From NCBI GenBank assembly GCA_006176705.1, contig QRFJ01000368.1:910001-974000 (forward strand): a stretch of DNA of 64,000 nucleotides, read 5' to 3'. Below, one piece after another: positions 54,030 through 64,000 of this stretch (the stretch's first letter is position 1; each line of letters opens with the position of its first letter). A model generated the notes under the pieces. The model did not search any database and was not told the DNA's origin. It was given only the letters and a program-made list of their open reading frames with translations. A program made the position numbers and the translations under genes. The stretch comes from Cocos nucifera. Its lineage: Eukaryota; Streptophyta; Magnoliopsida; Arecales; Arecaceae.

Positions 54030-55236
54030 CTAATCCATGAGCAAAATCATAGTATGGGCCTGAAAGTAGGGTCGAAGCTTTCTCGCAGCGATGACCAGTG
54101 CGAAGACTAACTTTTCCAGTTTAGCATATTTGGTCTCTGCATCATGGAGGACTTTACTGACATAATAGATGGGCTTTTGAAGCCGTCCTTCTTGGACAAG
54201 AACTGTGCTGATGGCCACCGGTGAGATGGCTAGATATAAAAGGAGCTCATCACCCGGCATTGATTTAGTGAGCAGAGGTGGGTAGCCAAGATATCTCTTT
54301 AACTCTTCAAAAGCCTTTTGACATTTTGGGGTCCATTGAAAATTCTTTGGCTGTTTAAGGGTCTGGAAGAAGGGAGACACCTCTTGACTGATCTGAAAAT
54401 GAAGTGGTTAAGAAGGCTATTTTACTAGTTAGGCATTGTACCTCTTTAACTATTTTTGGTAATGATATTTTTAGGATTGTCTTTATCTTCTCAAGATTTG
54501 CCTTAATGTCTCTGCAAGAAATCATGAAGCCAAGAAACTTGCTGACGGTCATCTTGAAGGCATACTTCATAGGATTCAACTTCATCTGGTATCGATGAAG
54601 CATGTCAAAAGTCTCTCAAAGGTCCTTGACATGGTCCAGTGTCGCTCAGCTCTTGACCAATATGTCGTCCATGTATGTCTCCATATTCTTTTTAATTTGG
54701 TCTTTGAAAATTTTATTTACCAGCCTTTGATACGTGGCTTCTACATTTTTTAACCCAAAGGACATCACCCTGTAATAGAAGAGTCCATGGTCAGTTATAA
54801 AGACCATTTTCTCCTCATCTTCAGAGGCAATCCGGATTTGGTTATAGCTAGAGAAGGCATCCGTGAAGCTGAGGAGTTCATGCCCTGAAGTGGCATCGAC
54901 TAGTTGATCGATTCGAGAAAGTGGATAACTATCTTTTGGACAGGCCTCGTTTAGATCGGGGAAGTCGATGCACATACGCCACTTTCCATTTGCCTTCTTT
55001 ATCAGGACAATATTTGCCAGCCAATCAGGATACATCACCTCTCTAATGAAACCAGCTTTAATTAATTTGTCCAGCTCTTCAACGATGGCTTTTTGGCACT
55101 CTGAGGTAAAACTGTACTTCTTTTGTTTGATTAGGCGATGAGTTGGATCCACCCTCAGGTGATGGGCCATTACCTCTAGATCGATCTCATGCATATCTGT
55201 GGTTGACCAAGCAAAAAGATCCGCATTCGCCTGCAA
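54030..55236 (-). pseudogene. Tat reverse transcriptase and RNase H
   Basis: Three minus-strand pieces make up the region. 54646-55236 (reverse transcriptase) contains ADLFAWSTTDM, FIREVMYPDWLANIVLIKK, the motif with DAFSSYNQIRI and the catalytic YMDDILVKS. 54355-54603 continues the thumb (KYAFKMTVSKFLGFMIS). 54030-54380 is the RNase H-like domain (FEELKRYLGYPPLL, KPIYYVSKVLHDAETKYAKL). Breaks lie at about 54604-54645 and 54355-54380. Both polymerase Asp motifs look intact, unlike protease and integrase. Confidence 0.9.
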
Positions 55237-55626
55237 AAGTGCGATTAGTTAGTTTTTTGTTACCTGATCGAGGCATGAACTGATCTTTACGATCTGCAGG
55301 AGATTCTTCCTCCTTAGCAGGATCTCTAAGAGCTCATCAGATGGTTGGGCATGATTTTCCTCCAGATCATCTTGAGCATCCAACCATATTGGGAGTTCGA
55401 GTTAGGGCTTTACTTCTTTCTTTGCTTGGAGTTTGACAGCGAAACATTGCCACACCATAATTTGATCACCTCGGATCTTCCCCACTCTATGGGTTGTCGA
55501 AAATTTGACTATCAAATGGTAGCTGGACACCATGGCTCTCAATGTCCAGAGACTAGGTCATCCGAGGATGGCATTGTAGGCTAAGGAAAGCTTTATGACA
55601 AGAAAGTCCACAGGGATAGTCACTTG

Positions 55627-55971
55627 CTAAGGTGGAGTGCCCATTATGACAGACGGCTTGATTATTTCCTTTGGAATTATTGAGCTTCCAGAGAATCCTT
55701 GAATCAGCATATTAAATTTATTTAGTCGATCAGAAGAGAATCCCATTTGAAAAAAAATAGAAAAATATAAAATATCAACTGAGCTTTCATTATTAATGAA
55801 TACACGATGTACATTATAATCAGCAATATTTAGAGAAACAATTACTATGTCATTGTGCGGTTGTTGTACATCTTCTGCATCGTACTCAATGAAAGTTATT
55901 GCCTCTCCGAGTCTGTCTTCGTGCCTCGATCTCTTTGCTGCTGTCACCTCGGATGACCCCCCAGTGATCAT
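55627..55971 (-). pseudogene. Tat protease domain, active-site Asp replaced
   Basis: The frame reads HRVFINNESSVDILYFSIF where retroviral-type aspartic proteases of this lineage have D-N/T-G-S. The catalytic Asp is Asn and the Gly is Glu. Upstream are the conserved ITFIEYDAEDVQQPHNDIVI, then GFSGSSIIPKEI. It would cleave the polyprotein and is inactive as read. 55237-55626 is a linker to reverse transcriptase without clear motifs. Confidence 0.82.
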
Positions 55972-56070
55972 ATGGATTTCATCAAGGAGAGGTCATTCCT
56001 CGGCTACCACCGACTCTCCTGCCTCCTATGTAGGTATCGACATCAGGTGCTGGGGCTGACAAGGCGGTTG

Positions 56071-57396
56071 TCAAACTCTCGGAGGAGGCCGTTGTGGGAG
56101 AGTTCTCCTACGGATGAAGTGGTCCAACCTTCCCTCCTGAATAAGTCTTTCAATGGCATCGTGGAGGAGGTGGCAATCTTCTGTATCGTGATCGTGGTCA
56201 CGATGATAGAAACAGTACCTCATTGGATCATGGTGCTCAGGGTTCATTCGCATTTTTGAAGGCTGAGAGAGTTCATCTCGAATCTGCATCAAAACCTCTC
56301 CTCAGGTAATGTTTAGAGGCATATAGTTGTAATAATGCCTCGGTGGAGACCGCTGTCGATCTCTCCTTTGGGGACTCAAAATCAATGATTTTGGGATGAG
56401 CCTCCACCTTTCTACTTACTGGACGGAGATCGGAAGCACTGGCGATAAACCTCCTTCTTCAGTGGGAGGTGCTACGTATTTGATCCTATCGGAATAGCAT
56501 CGGCAGGAGTATCCTCAATAAAAGCTTCTTCAATGTTGGTATATTTTCTGGCCCACTCCAACATACTAGCATAGTCCTAAGGAAAGGACTTTATTAACAA
56601 CCTCTTCAGGTTGTTCTTCAGTAATCCACCCATAAAGATAGTCATCGCGACCGACTAATCCAAGTCACGGACTTCTAGAGTTGTCGTATTAAAGTGGCTC
56701 ACATAGGAGCGGATTGACTCCTACTCCTTTTGTTGGATGGTATTCAAGTAGTCGGACCATTTTTGCTGCTTACAGCTGCTGACGAAATGCACAGCCAAGG
56801 ACCGGCTCAGCTTTACAAAAGAATGGATTGAGACTGGTTTCATTTTAGAGTACCATTATTGGGTTGCTCTCTTGAGAGTGGTGGGAAACACCCGATAGAA
56901 AATGGCATTCGATGCTTTCTGGAAGAGCAACGCTGTCTTGAAGATCTCTATATGGTCGATGGGGTTGAAAGTTTCGTCATAAGTTTCGAGCTAAGGCAAC
57001 TTAAAGTTTGGCGGTTGCAACTCTTTCATGATCTTCTAGTTGAAGGGGGGCTCGCCGCTAAGCCCATTGAAGGGTCGAGAAGAAGCCTTGTTTAGATCTT
57101 CAAGTTTTTGGTCAAACTCTTGAAGCTTCTTTTTAATGATTAAATTTCGTGTGTGCAAGCCTTAGATTGTTGAGGAGAGTGATGGGTGGGAGTCTAATCA
57201 TGCCTAGATTATGGGCTAGAAGATCGCTGATGGGTCTGCCTCCTCTTTGGGCTCGGAAGAGGCGCCCGAGGAGGTTCGGCTAGCTGCTGTAGTTGAGAGA
57301 CTAGCAATTGAAGAGGTGCCGTGGCTGGGGGCACGATCGAAACCATTAGAGAGAGGACAAACTGCACCATAGAAAGAGGTGCAAGGATAGCCTGGT
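56071..57396 (-). pseudogene. Tat gag, decayed and cut by copia C
   Basis: Minus-strand words in gag order: a Ser/Ala-rich N-terminal part (57216-57396), PQLETYDETFNPIDHIEIFK-type core near 56960, NAIFYRVFPTTLKRA near 56890, SYVSHFNTTTLEVRDLD near 56690, and a C-terminal frame at 56071-56292 with the Cys/His element CFYHRDHDHDTEDCHLLHDAI. Several stops interrupt it. The upstream end is replaced by copia C at 57397. It would form the particle core. Confidence 0.8.
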
Positions 57397-59578
57397 TGTT
57401 GGAAATGGTGTCCCAAAGCCAATCATCAGTCTGTTGATGATTGAGCTATTTTATGTAATTATATATAAATTATTAATTAAATAAAAGTTATTCTGACTTT
57501 TTCATCATAAATCTTTCATCTTCTAATGAACTCCTATTTATTGTAATGAAGTTCTTAGAACTATTTAGAATCGATAAAGGAGGATTTATCATTTAGTCCT
57601 TAAAATTATTCGCGATCAAATGATACGTTATTACTAAGAACGATAATGTTTATCAAGTATAGGTCGTTGTGCCCCATATAGGTTAGTTGTCCTCTTAACC
57701 AAGGAGTGTGGAGGCACTGGTATGGCATACAGGTGAGATGTAGAGGTACATTTGCACGGAACGTGACTGACTCTAGAGCTTTTTTTCTCTCAAGAATTGC
57801 TCTAATGGAATATGGGCATAAGTGTCCCTTCGACCTAAGATCACCATGATGACTTTCAAGCAACTCATTATACTTTGGTGCCAGACTACCTAAATTTTTA
57901 ATTCAGTGATGGAAGGTTTCTGGGTATAGTCAAGTACTTGAGATGTTGGTACGTGAGTCAAGATGGGATTGACCACTCCTAGGCTTTGGAGCTGTGTTCA
58001 ATAGTATTTTAATTTAGCAAAGCCTTGGCCAGGGTAGTCCTAGTGAGGGGTCACAGGACAAATTACTTTGAGACATAATTTGGATGTATCTTCTAGGATT
58101 GATAGTTTAACCCTAAGTCATCCTATGCATAGAGACAAGGGGATGAATTATGCGGTAACCATATTCACATAGGTTTTGAATATTGCGATTGCACTATTCG
58201 ACCTATCTGGATGTCAAGTATTATTGCTAGATGGTCATTTCGATTAGTACAGAAAATTGATTCTTATGCTACTGGCTTAGGTTCGAATTTGCGGGATCAC
58301 ACACATTAAAGATTTCTACCTGATTTGATGGTTGATCAAGAGAAATTTAATTAGTGATTTGACCACTAATTAACTCAATTTGATTGAGTAATATTTTTTG
58401 ATTCAAGTCCAATTGAATTGAATTCAGTTGGATTTGACTAGATTAGGTTATGAGATGACCTAATCACCAAGAAGGTTTAATCCTTGATTTGATCAGGGGT
58501 TTGGCTTGATTAATTTCTAATTTGATTAGAATTTAACTGAGCCTAATTAAGTCTAAATAAATTAGATTTAATCTGGTCTAATTGTGCCTAGCCAAATTAG
58601 TTTGGATTGGGTCTTAATTGGACAAGGTTTGAAAGACTATTTTGACTAGTCTTATGCGCCACATCACCCTGATCTTGCATCGATCCTTTTCTCCACGAGA
58701 ATTGAGAATTCTCATGAAAAAATTCATGCACAAGAGGGCACACGTCCTTCCTTCTTACGTCCTTAGGTGGATAAAATCAGATGGTTACTATTTGAATTCA
58801 AATGAAGTTTGAATTCGAATAAGCAACCACCTGATCCTTATCTCTCCACGCTCTCTCTACTCTATTTGGCGCAGATTAAAAAGAGTTTTGTGATGGGGCA
58901 TGTGATGAATCTGAGAGAGAAGTCCTTCTCCACGAAGTCCACCCTATAGTGCATGAAAAAACACCAAGAGTTTCCTGAGAGAAATTCAGAAAGAGTGTTG
59001 CACAGGATTCTAGGTGAGTGCTGTCCTAGGTTTTCAATCTAGGTTTTGGAAAAAAAATGTGAGCTGTGAGCATCACAAAATCATGCGACTCTTGAGAGAC
59101 CTTCCTCTACCTCTCCCCTACCTTTGATAATTTTTTGGAGCATCCAAAATTGCTAGGGGCAAATCAAATCAGTTCGATCTAAATTAGCCATCAAAGGGTT
59201 CCTACATCGAGCTTGCACTCAGGATGAACTGATCAGGACCAGGCCCTCGTGTGAATGATCTATGGAGGCCAGATGCACTGTGTGGCTATATCACGATGAG
59301 TGGACAACCCTGGCGATATTTGAATTACGATGATCGACTACCCACATAAGATAATGTGTTCTGAACACATAAAGCAGTAAAAATAGTTTTACTATAGTTA
59401 TTATTTTTATTTTCAGATATGAATGCATATATGATACATTAGATTTTATAGAGTGTAGAATTTTTTAGATTAGATCTTTAGCTCTTATTATTAATTTAAT
59501 TAATAATAGTTTCCACTACATATATTTTTTTAAATTTTTTTTTGAAAGTAGAGCTAGAAACCCTGCACGCTCCTTTCA
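57397..59578 (+). repeat. 5' LTR of copia element C
   Basis: About 2182 bp, from TGTTGGAAATGG to GCTCCTTTCA. No partner is in the window. It is AT-rich near 58370-58620 with repeated TTGATTAG / TGGATTTGA words. A spurious minus-strand frame lies at 57606-57863. Confidence 0.78.
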
Positions 59579-59580
59579 AT

Positions 59581-59593
59581 TGGTATCAGAGTA
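59581..59593 (+). other. Primer-binding site of copia element C
   Basis: TGGTATCAGAGTA lies two bases after the LTR and matches the initiator-Met-tRNA site except for the last two bases. Confidence 0.88.
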
Positions 59594-61628
59594 GCAGGTT
59601 CTTTGATGTATTAAATATGCATGAATTAGATTATTTTTAGATTAGATCAAATAATAATTTAATCTAAAAAAATAAAAATGATGATCGTATGGACTGTAGG
59701 TTGTCCTGCTACAAGGTTTATCCCTTACAGTGGAGAGGTTGTTCTGGTACGTTGCAATCTATAAAATTAATCATAAAAACTTTTGATTAGATCTAATAAT
59801 TTTTATGTTATGTTTGAAGGATTTAATCTAAATTTTATCATTAATTAGTGTTTAGATTAAATCTAAATAATTTCATAATTTTTTTATAGAGTACATAGTT
59901 TTAGATTAAACTTGAATAGGATCTTAAGAAGATTTTATTTATCGATCGAGCTGGCTCGCTCAGGAATCAAGTTAGCTCGACCAGCGTGCCAATCATGATA
60001 TGATTTTTGGATTGATGCTCCAGCCAGCTCGGTCAGGAACCAAGTCGACTCAGCTTCAGTTCGGACCGACTCGAATTGGATCTGAGCCTACCCAATGGTA
60101 TCGGTGGCCTTCGGGCTTTCAGCCCGAGCTGACTGTCTTAGAAATCGAAATAGCTCAACTTTTGCTCGGGCCAACTCGGATGAAATCCGAGCCAGCTCAA
60201 CTAAGAAGTTGGTTGAATGTTTAAAATGGCTAGTTTTATGAAATCAAACCTACATCTAGTGCTTGTTTATGAAATAAGCCGATCCATTTTTAAAATAAGT
60301 CGACCTATTTAGTAAAACAGTACGAAGATGTAAAGAATCTTTTAAAAATTTTAAAAAATATTTTTAAAATATCAAACCCCAACCCTCAACCTTAAACTTA
60401 ATTAAGAATTAAGTATGATGAATTAGGATCTAAAATTATGATTTAAAGATCCTAAGTCATTGATCATAAAATATGGGTTATCGGGTTAGTCAAATTAGGT
60501 CCATTAATTGGGTTAGACTTAAGGTTAGTTAAAGAATGGACTAAATTAGAGTAATTGATCTAATCTAATCAAAAGTTGATTTAGATTAGGTCAAGGACTC
60601 TTTAGATCAAATTATAATAGTTGTAGTTGGTCAAGCCCATGCCTTTAACGAGGATCAAATGGACTTGATTCGTGGCTATGCGGTTGAGTCAAAAATTGCT
60701 AGGTTAGTCAAATTGAAACTAATGAACTGGATGGTATCTAAGGTAAGTCTGGCAGCTCAGACTGGTGGTTTTTAATTAGGAGCTACTTGCACTGATTCGA
60801 TCTTTGACGAGTTAATGGCTTATCCTTGCCACTGATCTCACTTACCTAGCCATCCTGATGAATTAAGTTTTGATTAGACCATTTAGTGATTTGGGCTCAT
60901 CTATATCAATTAGGTAAATCAGTTTGATTGATTTAGATGCTCCTAATGCTAGCTTGAATTAGGTCTTTATTGATCTAACTTGGTGAAGTTAGTGAAAGGA
61001 TCTAAATTAGCTAGTTAATTCTTTTTATAATCGATTAATAAAATCCTCTAAAATTATTAGATTCTTAAAATAAAATAGTTATAATGATAACTAGATCATA
61101 GCCTCCTATTAAGTTGAGTGATAATGAGTCCATTAGTTTAATAATCATTGGAGGTCCAAAGACCTTGTGCTTATTGACTAATGAAATGATCATTCATAAT
61201 ATGATGATTTAGTCATATCTTTCTAATAGTGGTCAGGTTGGCTGGCTAAAGTCGGACTTGATCATTTGTTGGTATGATGCACCAAATATGGTCATGTTAA
61301 TAATTGGACCTAACTAGATCTTTTTAGTGGAGGCCAAAGCCTACTTATTAGACTTTCAGAGCAAAAATTAAAGTACTAGAAGTTATTTGATAAAATAATT
61401 GATTATAAACCTATCCATAGGTGCACACGGGTTGACCAACCAAAGTTGAACTCATGTGTAGTCTATGTGGATTCTAGTATCCACTAAAAAATTAGGGATA
61501 ATTCCTTAAATTAGAGAAAAAAACTACTAGTTCGAATAAAATAGTGGAAGAATCTTTAGACTAAAGTTCAAGTTTTTAGAGTAAATAATTTATATACTAA
61601 TTAGATCTATGATTTTTTTTGTATAGAA
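59594..61628 (+). other. Copia C 5' leader, no gene
   Basis: About 2 kb carries no conserved frame. 59945-60200 is a loose repeat of CAGCTCGGTCAGGAACCAAG and GCCAACTCGGATGAAATCCGA words. The rest is AT-rich with many TTAATTAG-type words. Confidence 0.55.
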
Positions 61629-62460
61629 ATGACCACTATCCTATTGCTCCGGTCATTGTTAGATAATGACAAACTTATGGGACCTAACTTCGATAGTTGG
61701 TATCGAAAGTTAATGATCATCCTAGAGTATGAATGGATTCTATATATTCTAACGAATCCTGCACCTGAGGAGCCAGCTCCGAACACAAGAGATGCGGTCA
61801 AAGACACTTATTAGAAGTGGCTCAATGACCACACCACCATTCGATGTATTATACTGGTGGCATTGAATGATGAGTTTAGCCGTAGGTTTGAGAATGTCTA
61901 GTCACAGAAGATGCTTAAAAAGTTGAATGATTTCTTTGGTACACCCGAAGATGTTAAGAGGCACAAGACTAGTTGTACCATTTTCAATGCTCGAATGAGG
62001 GATGGGGCATCAGTCATCGATCATATATTGTACATGATCGAGATGATTAAGCGCTTGAATAAGCTAGGCTTTCTCCTGCACGAACAGCTCGACAAGGATG
62101 CGATCCTTAATTCTTTACCCAAGTCCTTCTCTTTCTTACTCATTTTAGAATGACAAAGCCTGTAGTGAACTACCATGGTTTATTGGAGTTGCAGTAGAAC
62201 TTTAAGAAGGATCACCAGCTCCATAAGGAGTCGATGAATGTAGTGGGAGGATCTATTCTGGTCGATCCTTTAAGAAAGAAAAGAAGAAGAAGAAGAAGAA
62301 GAATAAGAAGGTACAGTCGTATGTTGGAATGTCTGCATAAAATCAGAGCAAGAAGCGCAAGCCCAACCAAAGCCAGATGGAGTAATTTTTTTGCAAGAAG
62401 TAGGGGCATTGAAAGAAAAATTATCCTCAGTATATTACCTCCCTAGAGCCAAACAAGCCA
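61629..62460 (+). pseudogene. Copia C gag
   Basis: ATG at 61629 starts a frame with LLDNDKLMGPNFDSWYRKLM, the family's LxGxNFxxW signature, and stops at 61814. A UBN2-like second frame (61911-62153) reads DVKRHKTSCTIFNARMRDGA and EMIKRLNKLGFLLHE. The lysine/arginine run at 62275-62310 corresponds to the basic region before the CCHC knuckle, which is no longer recognisable. At least three breaks are present. Confidence 0.82.
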
Positions 62461-62930
62461 AGGAAGAAGTAAGTAGTTGCTGGACAAGGTAATTATATGA
62501 TAACACCTTGCAACTTCTCGATCTGTGATACTACTGTCTGGGTACTAGAAATCAAAAGTTCTTATTATATTTGTAATTCGATGTAGGATTTGCAGGTTAG
62601 TAGGAGATTTGGTGAAGGCGAGAGATTCTTGAACGTTGGAGATGGAAGATAAGTTTCAGTTCAAGCTTTAGAAATCATGAATCTTGCAATCAATTCTCAT
62701 AGAGTTATTCTTAATAATTATCACTTTTGTCCAAGTTTTTTATTGAATGTAATTTTTGTAGGCCTTTTGGCCAAGAACAATTATTAGTTTTTAATAAAAA
62801 TAAATTTTTATGATATCATTTTGAATGGTGTTACAGCTTGTGTTGGATAATTGAATAATAAAATTTATCTATTATCACAGCCTATTAACATAGTCTAAAC
62901 CTCCAGCAAATGCTCTAGAATAGATGAAGT
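62461..62930 (+). pseudogene. Copia C protease region, heavily decayed
   Basis: By position this should encode the protease. Words such as ILNVGDGR-like GERFLNVGDGR near 62620 and the following VLNNYHFCPSFLLNVIFVGLLAK-type order can be traced only across frames. The catalytic motif is not identifiable. Confidence 0.4.
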
Positions 62931-63840
62931 ATCAGATGTCTATCTTTGGCATTGTAGGCTAGGTCACATCAATAAGAGAAAAATAAATAAGTTGGTTCAA
63001 GAAGAAATTTTTGTAGTTAGTGATAATGAATCACTTCCGACCTGTGAGTTCTGTCTTTTTGGTAAGATGACCAAGTCATCTTTTACTGAAAAAGATAAGC
63101 GAGCCAGTGAACTCTTGAGTCTAGTACATACTGATGTATGTGGACCAATAAGTATAAGTGCTAGAAATGGATATTTCTACTTCATAACCTTCACAAACGA
63201 TCTATTGAGGTATGAATATATCTATTTAATGAAGCATAAGTCAGAGTCGTTTGAAATATTCAAACTATTACGTAAAGAGGTAGAAAAGCAAACTGGAAAG
63301 AATATTAAAATTCTTTGGTTTGACCGAGGGGATGAGTAATTTTCTAGTAAATTTCTGATATATCTTGGAGAGAATGAAAATCTCTTCCAATGGACTCCTT
63401 CTAGAACATAACAGCATAATGGTGTGTCCGAAAGAAGAAATCGGATCCTGTTGGACATGGTTCGATCTATGATGGGGTTTGCCAGTCTACCAATTTTTCT
63501 CTGAAGATATATGCTCGAGTCAACTTGTTATATTTTGAATAGGATTCAAAGTAAGTCTATTTCTAAAATGTCATATGAGATGTGGACAGGGTGTAAGCCA
63601 GTACTTTCGCACCTTAGGAATTGGGGGTGTCTGGCTTATGTCAAATATTTTGTAATGGACAAGCTCAGACCTAGGTCTGACAAGTATAGTTTTATAGGAT
63701 ACCCAAAAGAGATCAAAGGATATTACTTCTATCTAGCTGATGAGCAGAAAGTATTTGTCAGCCATAAGGCAATCTTTTTAGAAAAAATATTTCTTGGTGA
63801 AGGGACTAATACCTCTAAGGTCGAGCTTGAGGAAGTTTGA
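62931..63840 (+). pseudogene. Copia C pre-integrase and integrase
   Basis: 62940-63339 reads YLWHCRLGHINKRKINKL, then CEFCLFGKMTKSSF (pre-integrase Cys pair) and LVHTDVCGPI with the first catalytic Asp. The second Asp (FDRGDE near 63325) is present, but a TAA follows two codons on. A second TAA precedes QHNGVSERRNR near 63415, which holds the catalytic Glu. 63511-63840 covers the C-terminal part (YEMWTGCKPVLSHLRNWGC, YSFIGYPKEIKGYYFY). The catalytic triad is thus conserved but split by stops. Confidence 0.85.
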
Positions 63841-64000
63841 TAGGTGGAAGAATTGACACAAGTAGTTAAACTTGAACCAGATTTGATTTGATCAGACCCA
63901 GAGCCTACTGAACCTGCAACCTTAAGGCGATCTAGTAGAGTACTATATCAGCTAGATAGATACTATGATTTCTTGATCCAAAATGATAATCTTATCAAAC
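63841..64000 (+). pseudogene. Copia C integrase-reverse transcriptase linker, cut by window end
   Basis: After a stop at 63838 the next frame reads EPTEPATLRRSSRV and QLDRYYDFLIQ, the linker typical just before reverse transcriptase in this group. The polymerase lies beyond the window. Confidence 0.65.

Larger units (their letters stand above)
45141..57396 (-). mobile_element. Tat-lineage Ty3/gypsy retrotransposon (5' part beyond window)
   Basis: It lies on the minus strand: 3' LTR at 45141-45788, then antisense ORFs, a tandem array, integrase, a second RNase H, reverse transcriptase/RNase H, protease and gag, until copia C interrupts gag at 57397. An extra RNase H domain between pol's RNase H and integrase, and antisense ORFs near the 3' LTR, are features of the Tat lineage (family knowledge). 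The 5' LTR should lie beyond copia C, outside the window. Pol is full of stops. Confidence 0.82.
57397..64000 (+). mobile_element. Copia element C: Ty1/copia inserted in the Tat gag (3' part beyond window)
   Basis: The 5' LTR is followed at once by a Met-tRNA primer site, a leader of about 2 kb, gag, and integrase up to the window end, on the + strand. The flank CTGGT (57392-57396) is the candidate target duplication, but its partner lies outside the window. The LTR start TGTTGGAAATGGTGTCCC and the long leader fit the Angela/BARE lineage like copia B. Stops in gag and integrase make it non-functional. Confidence 0.85.

Noticed and set aside
59581..59593. tRNA-like sequence at LTR edges
   Set aside because: These are primer-binding sites complementary to tRNA ends. 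No cloverleaf surrounds them.

Overview
This is a plant nuclear window, almost certainly from a monocot. A palm is my best guess, but that rests only on repeat style and the protein family and is not proven. About nine tenths of it is transposon sequence inserted into other transposons. The one clearly intact host gene is a two-exon COBRA-like (COBL7/10-type) cell-wall gene on the + strand at 41770-44633. I found no tRNA, rRNA or CRISPR and nothing prokaryotic.

Layout. 1-1648 is an LTR remnant (copy 1) carrying CT and TA microsatellites and a 26-bp tandem array. A CACTA-type 5' end begins at 1649, in the last bases of that LTR. It holds subterminal repeats, a roughly 0.9 kb palindrome and a CT-rich leader. 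From about 3795 to 17500 lies a degenerate Ty1/copia element on the minus strand. It is split by a 10.9 kb CACTA transposon (4131-15039, ATG target duplication) that carries a decayed TNP2-type transposase and a second, Transposase_24-like gene. 17501-20612 holds LTR-like sequence, an AP2/ERF (CRF-like) pseudogene, GGGCT-rich patches and a Mutator-like transposase scrap. 20613-41113 is a second copy of the first LTR, split by an 18.4 kb insertion. That insertion (21453-39890, ATATC duplication) is a gag-only Ty3/gypsy derivative full of tandem arrays. It is itself split by a complete Ty1/copia element (25411-35414, TGAAG duplication).

The COBL gene follows, with about 0.65 kb of upstream DNA and about 0.5 kb of downstream DNA before the next transposon. 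From 45141 onward there is a Tat-lineage gypsy element on the minus strand, with an LTR, + strand antisense ORFs, a 60-bp array and decayed pol and gag. At 57397 its gag is interrupted by a + strand Ty1/copia element that runs off the window.

The elements do not work together. Their nesting gives a relative time order: LTR copy 2, then the gag-only gypsy element, then copia B; copia A, then CACTA-1; Tat, then copia C. Nearly every transposon ORF has stops or frameshifts. The most unusual material is structural: two related giant palindromes in two CACTA 5' ends, tandem arrays inside U3 and 3' UTR of the gypsy elements, and an internal-deletion retroelement that joins gag to the tail of integrase.
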